Shown: one piece after another, positions 38,198-46,778 of the stretch | Layout: every line of letters begins with the position of its first letter | How positions within the stretch are numbered: position 1 is the first letter of the stretch | Source: Flavobacteriales bacterium | Lineage (GTDB): Bacteria > Bacteroidota > Bacteroidia > Flavobacteriales_E > Vicingaceae | Length of the DNA stretch: 64,000 bases | Direction: 5' to 3' | Assembly: GCA_026196775.1 (NCBI GenBank) | Contig: JAPHUD010000035.1 | Span: 1-64,000 of the forward strand | The notes under the pieces: model-generated | Told to the model about the DNA's origin: nothing | Seen by the model: the letters and a program-made list of their open reading frames with translations, nothing else | The model's database searches: none | Program-made: the position numbers and the translations under genes

Positions 38198-39127
38198 ATG
38201 CGACCATTTAGATTTATTCCTATTACTTTATTTATAACAGCAATAGTTGTTGTGCTTAGCAGCTTTATTAAAAAAGATGAGGTAAAAGATTTTTCAAAAG
38301 AAACACCTCCCGGAACAACAAAAATTGCAGATAACCTTTTTATAGATCAAACTGAAATCTCAAATTTTAGTTATGCAGAGTATACTTATTGGGTAATGAG
38401 AGTCTTTGGAGAAGATTCTAAAGAGTATAAGTTAACTCAACCTGAAACATTTGGATGGTTAAAAGATTCTTGCTTAGGGTATACATATTCTGAGTATTAT
38501 TTTATGCATCCAAAATATAGGAGTTATCCTATGGTTGGAATTTCTCAAGAACAAGTATTAAATTATTGTAAGTGGAGGTCTGACAGAATTTTTGAGCTTT
38601 ATTTGATTAGAGAAAAAGCGTTATTACGAAATCCTGCTCAACATGCTGAGAATTATTTTTCTGTAGAAAATTATTACAGTGGAAAATACAACAATACGCC
38701 ACCTGATTTGAGGTACAACATTTATCCTGAATATCGTTTACCAACAAAAGAAGAATGGTTGATAGGGAAAGATTTTTTTGAAGCGTACAATCTAAAAAAT
38801 GGAAAAACATGTAAAAAGAAGTATTGTGATTTTCATATAAGAAAAGAGGATATTCCTAACCACTCTAATTATAACGTTGTTCCTTGTGATGGGGATTCTT
38901 TGTTAGTGGAGCCTCTAAAACCTATTCGTTGCTATAAAAATACCACTTTAGGGTTCTACTTTTATGGAAATGTAAGCGAATGGTTAGCAGAAGAAAATAA
39001 AATAATAGGTGGCAATTGGAGAGATACTATCAACACTCATTTTGACATTCCACAACAGCAAGAATATCCTGCAGAATACGTTGGTTTTAGATGTGTTGCC
39101 ACTTGGAAAAAATATGAAAAGAAATAG
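38198..39127 (+). CDS. SUMF1/FGE-fold protein (GldJ/GldK-like), membrane-anchored or secreted
   Basis: A 309-residue protein with an N-terminal hydrophobic signal or anchor (about 6-24) and a formylglycine-generating-enzyme-like fold. Matches are NLFIDQTEISNFSYAEYTYW, YPMVGISQEQVLNYCKWRSD, YRLPTKEEWLIG, GFYFYGNVSEWLA and GGNWRD ... VGFRCV. In Bacteroidota this fold is used by gliding/T9SS proteins GldJ and GldK, and by many proteins without enzyme activity. It lacks the lipobox and length of GldJ and GldK, so it is only a relative. Alone under its own promoter, 16 bases before the ACMSD-like gene. Confidence 0.7.
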   Translation: MRPFRFIPITLFITAIVVVLSSFIKKDEVKDFSKETPPGTTKIADNLFIDQTEISNFSYAEYTYWVMRVFGEDSKEYKLTQPETFGWLKDSCLGYTYSEYYFMHPKYRSYPMVGISQEQVLNYCKWRSDRIFELYLIREKALLRNPAQHAENYFSVENYYSGKYNNTPPDLRYNIYPEYRLPTKEEWLIGKDFFEAYNLKNGKTCKKKYCDFHIRKEDIPNHSNYNVVPCDGDSLLVEPLKPIRCYKNTTLGFYFYGNVSEWLAEENKIIGGNWRDTINTHFDIPQQQEYPAEYVGFRCVATWKKYEKK

Positions 39128-39142
39128 AAAAGAATTAAAGCA

Positions 39143-40192
39143 ATGACAGATAAAGAAAGCCCCAAAAAGATAGAACGAATTAATGCTCACGGACATTTAT
39201 TGCCCGAACCTCATGAGGTGCCTCAGTTTATGAAAGATAAAAAATTGTTTTGGATAGACGACAAAAAACAATTTATGCACCAAGGAACATGGTCGAGACC
39301 CATTACCGACAAAAGTTTTTTCTTAGATGAAAAAATAATATGGATGGAAAAAAACAACATCGACCATGCGGTAATGCTTAATCTTTCTCAAATTTATTGC
39401 AATGGTTGGGAGAAGCAAGATGCGGTAGATGCTATTCGTTGGCAAAACGATTTTAATGCTTCGGTGCAGCATCAACACCCCGATAAATTTACTTGCGGTT
39501 TTGTGGTACAGCCGTTATATATAGAACAAGCATTAAAAGAAATTGAGCGTTGTGTTAAACAACATAAAATGAAATTATTGTGTTTGCCAACACACTTTTT
39601 AAACGCTCAAAACCAGTGGGTTTCTATTGCTGATGAAGTAGTTTTTCCTATTTACGAATTGGCTAGTAAATATAATTTAGCAGTAGAAATTCATCCCTAT
39701 GATGGAGAAAAAATGGTAGCGTTAAAAGATGAATATTGGCGTTTTCATTTGGTGTGGATGATGGCTCAGTCGGCAGATGCTTTGCACATGTTTACCCTTA
39801 AAAATATTCCTAATCGTTTTCCAAATATCAGAACTTGTTTTGCACATGGTTGCATGTTGGGTCAAGCAAATTTTGGTAGAAGAGTACAAGGTTTTGAAGG
39901 CAGGCCCGATTTGTTTCAAGATGTGGAACATCCAAAAACTACACTCGGACATCCAAATTTATTTTTTGATACTTTGGTGCACGACCCTTACACTTTACAA
40001 TTGCTTAAACACAGAGTAGGCAGCGAACAAATCGTTTGCGGGTTAGATGATCCTTACCCTTTAGGAGAGATGGAATCTGTAAAAAATTCTTACCCCGGAA
40101 AAGTATTGGATGATGCATTAGCACTAAATATCTTAACCGAAGAAGAAGTAAAAAACATTTGGAAAGATAACGTTAGGAGATGGTTAGGATAG
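39143..40192 (+). CDS. amidohydrolase, probable aminocarboxymuconate-semialdehyde decarboxylase (ACMSD)
   Basis: A 349-residue metal-dependent TIM-barrel enzyme. Ligand residues are visible: H16/H18 (NAHGHLLPE), the His in VEIHPYDGEK, the His in CFAHGCML and the Asp in GLDDPYPLGEME. The full pattern, including FVVQPLYIEQALKEIERC and WRFHLVWMMAQSADA, is that of ACMSD-type amidohydrolases which I recall from flavobacterial kynurenine pathways. ACMSD decarboxylates 2-amino-3-carboxymuconate semialdehyde. The aldehyde dehydrogenase two genes on matches the next step. The earlier enzymes (kynureninase, 3-hydroxyanthranilate dioxygenase) are not in the window. Confidence 0.8.
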   Translation: MTDKESPKKIERINAHGHLLPEPHEVPQFMKDKKLFWIDDKKQFMHQGTWSRPITDKSFFLDEKIIWMEKNNIDHAVMLNLSQIYCNGWEKQDAVDAIRWQNDFNASVQHQHPDKFTCGFVVQPLYIEQALKEIERCVKQHKMKLLCLPTHFLNAQNQWVSIADEVVFPIYELASKYNLAVEIHPYDGEKMVALKDEYWRFHLVWMMAQSADALHMFTLKNIPNRFPNIRTCFAHGCMLGQANFGRRVQGFEGRPDLFQDVEHPKTTLGHPNLFFDTLVHDPYTLQLLKHRVGSEQIVCGLDDPYPLGEMESVKNSYPGKVLDDALALNILTEEEVKNIWKDNVRRWLG

Positions 40193-40285
40193 AAAAGTTT
40201 AATAAGAATAGTTAATTATTGTCTTTTCCTCTTCTAAAACCAAAAATAGTTAATCAATATCACTTTATTTTTTTAGCAAAATGTG

Positions 40286-40293
40286 TATTTTCG
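40286..40293 (+). promoter_or_regulatory. possible -7 box, TAnnTTCG type, for the threonine dehydrogenase gene
   Basis: TATTTTCG with TTT (not TTG) 19 bases upstream, about 46 bases before the ATG at 40340. Confidence 0.3.
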
Positions 40294-40339
40294 ACAAAAA
40301 ATAAAAATGCCTGCCAAGCGGGAAAATACAGCGTAATTT

Positions 40340-41272
40340 ATGTCAGAAACGATATTAGTAATAGGCTCTTCAGGACAAATTGGAACAGAGTTAGTTGAAG
40401 AATTAAGAAAAATGTATGGCAATGATAAGGTTGTTGCTTCAGATATAAAAACGCCTCAACAAGAACAATCGGGTCCGTTTGAAATAGTAGATATTTTAAA
40501 CAAAGAACAATTGTTGTCCATTGTAAAAAAATACCAAGTTACTCAAGTGTATTTATTAGCAGCTTTACTTTCTGCTACAGCAGAGAAAAATCCTGAATTT
40601 GGCTGGCAATTAAATATGGAAAGCTTATTTAACGTTCTAAATTTAGCTAAAGAAGGCATTATTAAAAAAGTATATTGGCCAAGCTCTATTGCTGTTTTTG
40701 GTCCAACAACACCAAGAGTAAATACGCCACAACTTACCATTATGGAACCCACAACGGTTTATGGTATTAGTAAACAAGCCGGTGAACGTTGGTGCGAATA
40801 TTATTTCAATAAATATAATGTAGATGTAAGAAGCATCCGTTATCCGGGATTAATTGGTTATAAATCACTACCCGGTGGAGGTACAACTGACTATGCGGTG
40901 GACATATACCACCAAGCATTAAAAACGGGCAATTATACTTGTTTTTTATCAGAGAATACTTATTTACCAATGATGTATATGCCCGATGCCATTAGAGCAA
41001 CTATTGAGTTGATGCATGCTAAAGCAGAAGATGTTAAAATTCGTTCGAGTTATAATTTAGGAGGCATTAGCTTTTCGCCAAAAGAAATTGCAGCAGAGAT
41101 AAAAAAACATCTTCCTAACTTTGAAATAAATTATAATGTGGACGAACGTCAGAAGATTGCAGACAGCTGGCCACAAAGTATTGATGATGTTGCTGCTCAA
41201 GAAGATTGGGGATGGAGACATCATTATGATTTGAAGGCTATGACGATAGACATGTTAAAGCATTTAAAATAA
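40340..41272 (+). CDS. tdh: L-threonine 3-dehydrogenase, short-chain (epimerase-like) type
   Basis: A 310-residue extended-SDR enzyme that oxidises L-threonine to 2-amino-3-ketobutyrate with NAD. The nucleotide loop is GSSGQIG (9-15), and the catalytic pair is Y141/K145 (YGISKQAGERWCEYYF). SIRYPGLIGYKSLPGGGTTDYAVDI and the C-terminal DDVAAQEDWGW are typical of the SDR-type threonine dehydrogenases rather than of sugar epimerases. It sits between the ACMSD-like and aldehyde dehydrogenase genes but has no role in their pathway. 147 bases with a possible promoter precede it, and the dehydrogenase gene follows 15 bases after its stop. Confidence 0.88.
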   Translation: MSETILVIGSSGQIGTELVEELRKMYGNDKVVASDIKTPQQEQSGPFEIVDILNKEQLLSIVKKYQVTQVYLLAALLSATAEKNPEFGWQLNMESLFNVLNLAKEGIIKKVYWPSSIAVFGPTTPRVNTPQLTIMEPTTVYGISKQAGERWCEYYFNKYNVDVRSIRYPGLIGYKSLPGGGTTDYAVDIYHQALKTGNYTCFLSENTYLPMMYMPDAIRATIELMHAKAEDVKIRSSYNLGGISFSPKEIAAEIKKHLPNFEINYNVDERQKIADSWPQSIDDVAAQEDWGWRHHYDLKAMTIDMLKHLK

Positions 41273-41287
41273 AGAACATATAGCATC

Positions 41288-42730
41288 ATGGAAAAACTAC
41301 TTAACTATATAAACGGAGAGTTGATTGAACCTCAATCAAAACAATATTTAGATAACTACAACCCTTCAAAAGGAGAGGTATATTCTCTCATTCCTGATTC
41401 TGATGCTACTGATGTAGAATTGGCAGTGAAAGCAGCTAAAGCAGCTTTTCCATCATGGTCGGTAACACCAAAAGAGGAGCGATATAAAATTATTATGCGT
41501 TTGGTTGACTTGATTGAGCAAAATTTAGACATGTTGGCAGCAGCAGAATCTAAAGACAATGGTAAACCTTTAAAATTAGCTCAAACAGTTGATATTCCTA
41601 GAGCGGCAAGTAATTTCAGGTTTTATGCAACGGGCATTTTGCATTTTGCTTCAGAATCGCATGCTATGGAAGACCAAGCCATTAATTATACTTTAAGAGA
41701 ACCTATTGGTGTTTGCGGATGTATTTCTCCATGGAATTTGCCACTATATTTGTTTAGCTGGAAAATAGCTCCCGCCTTAGCTGCCGGAAATACGGTAGTA
41801 GCAAAACCTTCGGAAGTTACACCAATGACAGCTTATTTACTGTCAAAATTGTGTATAGAAGCGGGTTTCCCGAAAGGTGTACTTAACATTGTACATGGTT
41901 TAGGACCGAAAGTAGGAGCAGCCATTACCAATCATCCTGAAATTCCTGTAGTATCTTTTACCGGAGGAACAGTAACAGGTGCAGAAATTATCAGAACGGC
42001 AGGACCGATGTTTAAAAAGTTATCATTGGAATTAGGTGGTAAAAATCCGAACATTATTTTTGATGATTGTGATTTTGAAAAAGCATTGAAAACTACGGTA
42101 CACTCTTCTTTCGCCAATCAAGGGCAAATATGTTTGTGTGGCTCTAGAATTTTTGTACAACGAGGTATTTACGAAAAGTTTAAAAATGCTTTTGTAGAAA
42201 AAACCAAGCAGCTAAAAGTAGGAAACCCTTTAGATGCTTCCACTAATTTAGGAGCGGTAGTTTCTAAATCGCACATGGAAAAAGTGCTTTCATACATCAA
42301 TTTAGCTCAAGAAGAAGGCGGAAAAATCTTAGCGGGAGGAAATCAAGTAAACTTAAGTGGAGAATTTGAAAACGGTTGGTATATCGCTCCAACTATCATT
42401 GAAGGACTATCCTTTAATTGCAGAACCAATCAAGAAGAAATTTTTGGTCCGGTAGTAACCATTATGCCTTTCGATACCGAAGAAGAAGTGTTGATGATGG
42501 CAAATAGTACCAAATACGGATTGGCTTCTACCGTATGGACAGAAAATCTTTCTAAAGCCCATAGAGTAGCTGCCAAGTTACACACTGGAATTGTTTGGGT
42601 AAATTGTTGGTTATTAAGGGATTTAAGAACTCCTTTTGGTGGGGTTAAAAACTCAGGAGTAGGTAGAGAAGGTGGTTTTGAAGCCTTACAATTCTTTACT
42701 GAACCCAAAAATGTGTGCATTAAGTTGTGA
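41288..42730 (+). CDS. aldehyde dehydrogenase, probable 2-aminomuconate-semialdehyde dehydrogenase
   Basis: A 480-residue NAD-dependent aldehyde dehydrogenase. E248 (LELGGKNP) and C282 (GQICLCGSR) are the active-site residues, and the oxyanion Asn is in SPWNLPLYLF. The closing WVNCWLLRDLRTPFGGVKNS with GREGGFEALQFFTEPKNVCI is the signature of the hydroxy/aminomuconic-semialdehyde and human ALDH8A1 group. The substrate therefore probably comes from the ACMSD-type enzyme encoded at 39143. Follows the threonine dehydrogenase gene by 15 bases. Other semialdehydes remain possible. Confidence 0.88.
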   Translation: MEKLLNYINGELIEPQSKQYLDNYNPSKGEVYSLIPDSDATDVELAVKAAKAAFPSWSVTPKEERYKIIMRLVDLIEQNLDMLAAAESKDNGKPLKLAQTVDIPRAASNFRFYATGILHFASESHAMEDQAINYTLREPIGVCGCISPWNLPLYLFSWKIAPALAAGNTVVAKPSEVTPMTAYLLSKLCIEAGFPKGVLNIVHGLGPKVGAAITNHPEIPVVSFTGGTVTGAEIIRTAGPMFKKLSLELGGKNPNIIFDDCDFEKALKTTVHSSFANQGQICLCGSRIFVQRGIYEKFKNAFVEKTKQLKVGNPLDASTNLGAVVSKSHMEKVLSYINLAQEEGGKILAGGNQVNLSGEFENGWYIAPTIIEGLSFNCRTNQEEIFGPVVTIMPFDTEEEVLMMANSTKYGLASTVWTENLSKAHRVAAKLHTGIVWVNCWLLRDLRTPFGGVKNSGVGREGGFEALQFFTEPKNVCIKL

Positions 42731-42767
42731 ACAGTTTTTCTAAGACTAAAATCGCTTAATAAAGTTC

Positions 42768-42796
42768 TTGCTGTGGAATTTTAATCTTTATCTTTG
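42768..42796 (+). promoter_or_regulatory. promoter of the cytochrome-b-like gene
   Basis: TTG (42768-42770), an 18-base spacer and TATCTTTG (42789-42796) match the Bacteroidetes consensus. The predicted start site leaves about 20 bases before the ATG at 42823 and rules out the GTG at 42796, which lies in the -7 box. Confidence 0.65.
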
Positions 42797-42822
42797 TGCA
42801 CCTAACTTTAAAACCTAACAAG

Positions 42823-43263
42823 ATGTATAACGGATTAATTCATGCACACAGCGGACTAAGATGGTTGGTAGTGTTATTTTTAGTAATAGCAATCATTAAA
42901 TCATTTTCAGGCTGGAAAAACAATAAGTCATTTGACAAATCAGACAACCTAATTGCTTTGCTTTTGCTTAGTTTTACTCACTTGCAATTTGTAATAGGAT
43001 TGGTGGTGTATTTTATGAGTGGAAGATTGGCAGCAATTGGAGAATCAATGAAAATATCTGAGGCTCGCTTTTGGTCGTTAGAACATGGTTTATTAATGAT
43101 ATTAGCCATTGCTTTAATTACTATTGGTAGAGTAAAATCTAAAAAAGCAGCAACAGACATAATGAAACACAAAAAAGGGGTTGCTTTTTATTCTATAGCA
43201 TTTGTAATAATTTTATGGGCAGGTCTGATAAAGCCTTATTTATTAGGAAAACCATGGTTTTAA
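42823..43263 (+). CDS. small four-helix membrane protein (cytochrome-b-like)
   Basis: A 146-residue membrane protein with four hydrophobic helices. Histidines recur at helix ends: LIHAHSGLRWLVVLF, FTHLQFVIGLVVYFM and LEHGLLMILAIALITIGR. This pattern suits haem ligation, and related Bacteroidota proteins are often labelled 'cytochrome B', but no haem binding can be shown from sequence. I use the ATG at 42823. Own promoter upstream; hflX follows 22 bases later and may be co-transcribed. Confidence 0.7.
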   Translation: MYNGLIHAHSGLRWLVVLFLVIAIIKSFSGWKNNKSFDKSDNLIALLLLSFTHLQFVIGLVVYFMSGRLAAIGESMKISEARFWSLEHGLLMILAIALITIGRVKSKKAATDIMKHKKGVAFYSIAFVIILWAGLIKPYLLGKPWF

Positions 43264-43285
43264 AATATAAATTTCAAATAATTGT

Positions 43286-44488
43286 ATGATAAAAAAATCA
43301 CACGACACACAAGACTTGAGCGTAGAGAGGGCTGTTTTGGTCGGACTGATTATTAAAGGAGAGCAGGACGAAGAGCAGTTGCAAGAATATTTAGATGAGT
43401 TGGCTTTTTTGGCAGAAACTGCCGGAGCAGAAACCGTTAAAAGATTTACTCAAAAAGTAAGTCACCCTGACACTAAAACCTTTGTAGGAAAAGGAAAATT
43501 GGAAGAAATAAGAAGTTTTATCAAAGAAAATGAGGTAGGCTTAGTTATTTTTGATGATGAACTTTCTCCTTCCCAATTGAGAAATGTTGAAAGAGCATTA
43601 GAATGTAAAATTCTGGATAGGAGTAATTTAATTCTCGATATTTTTGCTTCTAGAGCACAAACTGCCCATGCTCGTGCACAAGTAGAGTTGGCTCAATTAC
43701 AATATCTTTTACCTCGATTAACTAGAATGTGGACGCACTTGGAGCGTCAGAAAGGTGGTATTGGTATGCGTGGTCCGGGAGAAACTCAAATAGAAACGGA
43801 TAGACGTATTATTTTAGATAAAATAGCGTTGTTAAAAGAAAAGCTTAAAAAAATTGATAAGCAAAAAGCCACGCAAAGAAAACAGCGGGCTCAAATGGTA
43901 AGAGTAGCGTTGGTGGGTTATACTAACGTAGGTAAATCTACCATTATGAATATGTTGAGTAAATCGGAAGTTTTTGCTGAAAACAAACTTTTTGCTACCT
44001 TAGATACTACCATTAGAAAAGTGGTAATTGAAAATTTACCTTTTTTACTTACTGATACGGTTGGTTTTATCAGGAAATTACCTCACCATTTAATTGAGTC
44101 TTTTAAGTCTACCTTAGATGAGGTTAAGGAGGCTGAAGTTTTAGTACATGTGGTAGATATTTCTCATCCTGCATTTGAAGATCATATTCGTGTAGTTAAT
44201 GAAACCTTACAAGATTTAAATGCTTTAGATAAACCAACTATTATGGTGTTTAATAAAATTGATGCGTTTACTTATGTGAAAAAAGATGAGGATGATTTGT
44301 TGCCAAAGACTAGAGAAAATTACTCGCTAGAAGATTTAAAGAAAATGTGGATGAGTAGAGAAAGTGAAGTGCCTAGCGTTTACATTTCAGCAGCAAAGAA
44401 GGTTAATATTGAGGAATTTAAGCAAGTATTATATGATACAATTAAGGAAACTCATTTGAGTATTTATCCTAACCAGTTGCTGTATTAA
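43286..44488 (+). CDS. hflX: GTPase HflX
   Basis: A 400-residue ribosome-associated GTPase, thought to split stalled ribosomes under stress. The N-terminal domain (KTFVGKGKLEEIRSF, LSPSQLRNVERAL) leads into a helical linker with GGIGMRGPGETQIETDRR. The G domain has VALVGYTNVGKSTIMNML (G1), DTVGFIRKLPHHLIESFKST (G3) and FNKIDAF (G4). The C-terminal part is short. Its last 20 bases overlap the 3' end of the convergent glycosyltransferase gene. Confidence 0.96.
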   Translation: MIKKSHDTQDLSVERAVLVGLIIKGEQDEEQLQEYLDELAFLAETAGAETVKRFTQKVSHPDTKTFVGKGKLEEIRSFIKENEVGLVIFDDELSPSQLRNVERALECKILDRSNLILDIFASRAQTAHARAQVELAQLQYLLPRLTRMWTHLERQKGGIGMRGPGETQIETDRRIILDKIALLKEKLKKIDKQKATQRKQRAQMVRVALVGYTNVGKSTIMNMLSKSEVFAENKLFATLDTTIRKVVIENLPFLLTDTVGFIRKLPHHLIESFKSTLDEVKEAEVLVHVVDISHPAFEDHIRVVNETLQDLNALDKPTIMVFNKIDAFTYVKKDEDDLLPKTRENYSLEDLKKMWMSRESEVPSVYISAAKKVNIEEFKQVLYDTIKETHLSIYPNQLLY

Positions 44489-45605
44489 TTTCATCAATCA
44501 ATTTCAAACAGTTTTCCTGATTGGAATAATTGGCTAACGATTCTTTTCGCTGTATTTTTATTGTTTCAATATCAATTTCTTGCTGAAAAAGAGATTTAAT
44601 TTTGGATTTAAAAGTTTCATTATTATCAGCAATTTCGCATAAATCATTTAATGTAGTTCCTGACAACATTGTTGAGTTTGCTAAACAAAACCTTCCTTTA
44701 AATAAAGAATGAAGTAGTTTTAATTTTAGCCCTGTTGGTTGATGGGTGTAAAGCAAATTGATTTGAGCATTACTAATCAATTCTTGCATTTTACTACCGA
44801 TAGGGTTTTCAACTAACTGAATGTTTTTGTAATGGTTTATTGTAGATTTTAATTTTTTTGTTGGATGTAATCCGGCAACAATTAAAGGGATGTCTAATGA
44901 ATTGAAGATTTCATTGCAAATTACAAGGGCAGCAGCTTCATTTTCTGGAACACCCAAATTCCCATGATACAATACATAATTGCCTTTACCTTGTTGAATG
45001 GTAATTTCTTCTCCTGAATGAAAACAAGGAATAAAAACTGTTTTTACGTTAGGGTATTCTTCCTTGAAATAAAGTTCATCAGTTTTAGAAACTACCAAAA
45101 TAAGGTCGGCTTGCTGCACAATAGGTTCGTATTTTTTCGCTTTCCATGCTTCAATGGAAAAATAGATTTTCTTAAAAAAATGTTGTTCTGCTTTGGCCAA
45201 ATAAGCATAATAATCATGCTCAATGTTGGTGGCTCTTATTATTTTAAAACGCTTTTTAAAAGCTTTGTCATTAAGTAAAAAGCTGGTATGTAATCCTTCA
45301 AATAAAATAGGAAAATCATTTTTTAGTAAGTTGGTTTTTAGCTCTGCGGCAACTCTCGATTTTACGATGTAAGGAGTTAAACTCAAAAATGAGAAAATAC
45401 CTGTTTGCCTTTTGTAATAATGTACTGTTTCGCAATATTTTTCTAATTCAGCTTGTTTTCCTCTGCCGTAATCAAAACAATGTAAATGTACTTTAATGCC
45501 ATTTTTATGAAGGTGTTTTATTTTATAAAAAACATCTATTACACCGCCATAATTTGCCGGATAAGGCACGTTAAAAGAAATGATATTTAATTGACGAATT
45601 TCCAA
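44469..45605 (-). CDS. glycosyltransferase, GT4-like
   Basis: A 378-residue cytosolic glycosyltransferase of the GT-B fold. The acceptor half begins IISFNVPYPANYGGVIDVFY with the Gly-rich loop, and the donor half has NYVLYHGNLGVPENEAAALV and a helix region ending GSKMQELISNAQINLLYTHQ. The usual E-x7-E signature of GT4 is weak. Donor and acceptor are unknown; surface glycan or lipid glycosylation is likely. It starts with TTG at 45605, one base after the upstream glycosyltransferase stop codon; no ATG lies nearby in frame. Last gene of a five-gene minus-strand run. Confidence 0.8.
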   Translation of the reverse strand: MEIRQLNIISFNVPYPANYGGVIDVFYKIKHLHKNGIKVHLHCFDYGRGKQAELEKYCETVHYYKRQTGIFSFLSLTPYIVKSRVAAELKTNLLKNDFPILFEGLHTSFLLNDKAFKKRFKIIRATNIEHDYYAYLAKAEQHFFKKIYFSIEAWKAKKYEPIVQQADLILVVSKTDELYFKEEYPNVKTVFIPCFHSGEEITIQQGKGNYVLYHGNLGVPENEAAALVICNEIFNSLDIPLIVAGLHPTKKLKSTINHYKNIQLVENPIGSKMQELISNAQINLLYTHQPTGLKLKLLHSLFKGRFCLANSTMLSGTTLNDLCEIADNNETFKSKIKSLFQQEIDIETIKIQRKESLANYSNQENCLKLIDEINTATG

Positions 45606-45606
45606 T

Positions 45607-46707
45607 TTAAAACTTAAAATTCAATATTTCTTTAATTATTTTCGATTCTTTTTCCCAATTCAATTCTTGTTTTGCTTTTGCTGCATTTACTTTCCAACTA
45701 TTGAGTTGAGATTCATTTTTTAGCATTTCATTGAGTTGCTTAGCTAATGTTTTTGGATCATTATTTTGTGCAACTTCTCCAAGTTGATACTGTTTTACTA
45801 ATGCACTCATTTCGGGTAAATCAGCTACTAAAACAGGTATTTCTGCATGGATATAATCAAACAATTTATTGGGCAATGCCAATTGGTAGTTTAAACCAAC
45901 ATTTTCTTCCAAACTTAATCCGATAGTTGCTTGTTGCGTGTAGTTCTTTAGTTCTTGATAAGGGATTTCTCCCAGCATTATTACTTTATCTTTTAAGTCG
46001 AGTTGCTCAATAAGTTGTTGAACAGAGGCAGATATGTCGCCTTTGCCAATAAGTTGTAAAGTAGCTCCATCAATATACTGCATGGCTTTTACCATGGTTT
46101 CAATTCCTCGGTTTACATTTATCGCTCCCTGATAAAGTATGATTTTTTCTGATTTTTTTGAAAGAGGGCTAGACGCTTTTAAAAAAGGAACATTTCTTAC
46201 CACTTTTACATCAATGTTATATTCCTTGCGATAGATTTCGGCAATACCATTACACACCGTAATTACTTTGGTTAGTTGAGGTAAGATAAAGCGTTCTATT
46301 TTTTTCCAGAATGCCTGAATTTTTGGACGAGGAATTAATTCCGGCACTTCGGTAAAATATTCGTGACTATCAAAAACTAAGGTGTTACTCTTCATTTTTG
46401 AAGCCAAAAAACAAGCTGGTAGCGTGTCTAAATCGTTACTCCAAATGAGCGATTGCTTACTGAAAAGCAAGAAAAAAAACAATCGGATGTTATAATTGGC
46501 ATAGAAAAAGGCTCCTTTACTAAAACATAATTTAAACCTTTTGGCAGTATAACTTTGAGTTTGAAGCGGCAAACTGTCTTTTTTTAACCTACCAACAAGT
46601 ACCACGTTGTAATTTAACGATAGCAACGTAGTACAAATTTTATGTGCCCGCTGGTCGGTGGTTAAATCATTGGTTACGGCTACAATGGCTTTAGGTCTGT
46701 TGGTCAT
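45607..46707 (-). CDS. glycosyltransferase, GT4-like
   Basis: A 366-residue GT-B glycosyltransferase. The N-terminal half opens RPKAIVAVTNDLTTDQRAHK, and the donor half has KIILYQGAINVNRGIETMVK, ATLQLIGKG and LSLEENVGLNYQLALPNKLF with the E-x7-E type signature near its end (YIHAEIPVLV). I chose the ATG at 46707; the GTG at 46782, four bases inside the asparaginase gene, would add 25 residues with no family match. A second glycosyltransferase gene follows directly. Substrates are unknown. Confidence 0.8.
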   Translation of the reverse strand: MTNRPKAIVAVTNDLTTDQRAHKICTTLLSLNYNVVLVGRLKKDSLPLQTQSYTAKRFKLCFSKGAFFYANYNIRLFFFLLFSKQSLIWSNDLDTLPACFLASKMKSNTLVFDSHEYFTEVPELIPRPKIQAFWKKIERFILPQLTKVITVCNGIAEIYRKEYNIDVKVVRNVPFLKASSPLSKKSEKIILYQGAINVNRGIETMVKAMQYIDGATLQLIGKGDISASVQQLIEQLDLKDKVIMLGEIPYQELKNYTQQATIGLSLEENVGLNYQLALPNKLFDYIHAEIPVLVADLPEMSALVKQYQLGEVAQNNDPKTLAKQLNEMLKNESQLNSWKVNAAKAKQELNWEKESKIIKEILNFKF

Positions 46708-46778
46708 TTGAGCGTTGACGTTCAAGGTTAAGTTTTTGGTAAAAATAAGATTTTTTTGAGGAGAAAATAAAATCTTAT

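Noticed and set aside
38607-38810. Cys-rich antisense frame opposite the SUMF1-like gene
   Set aside because: It overlaps a well-supported coding region and has no homology features of its own.
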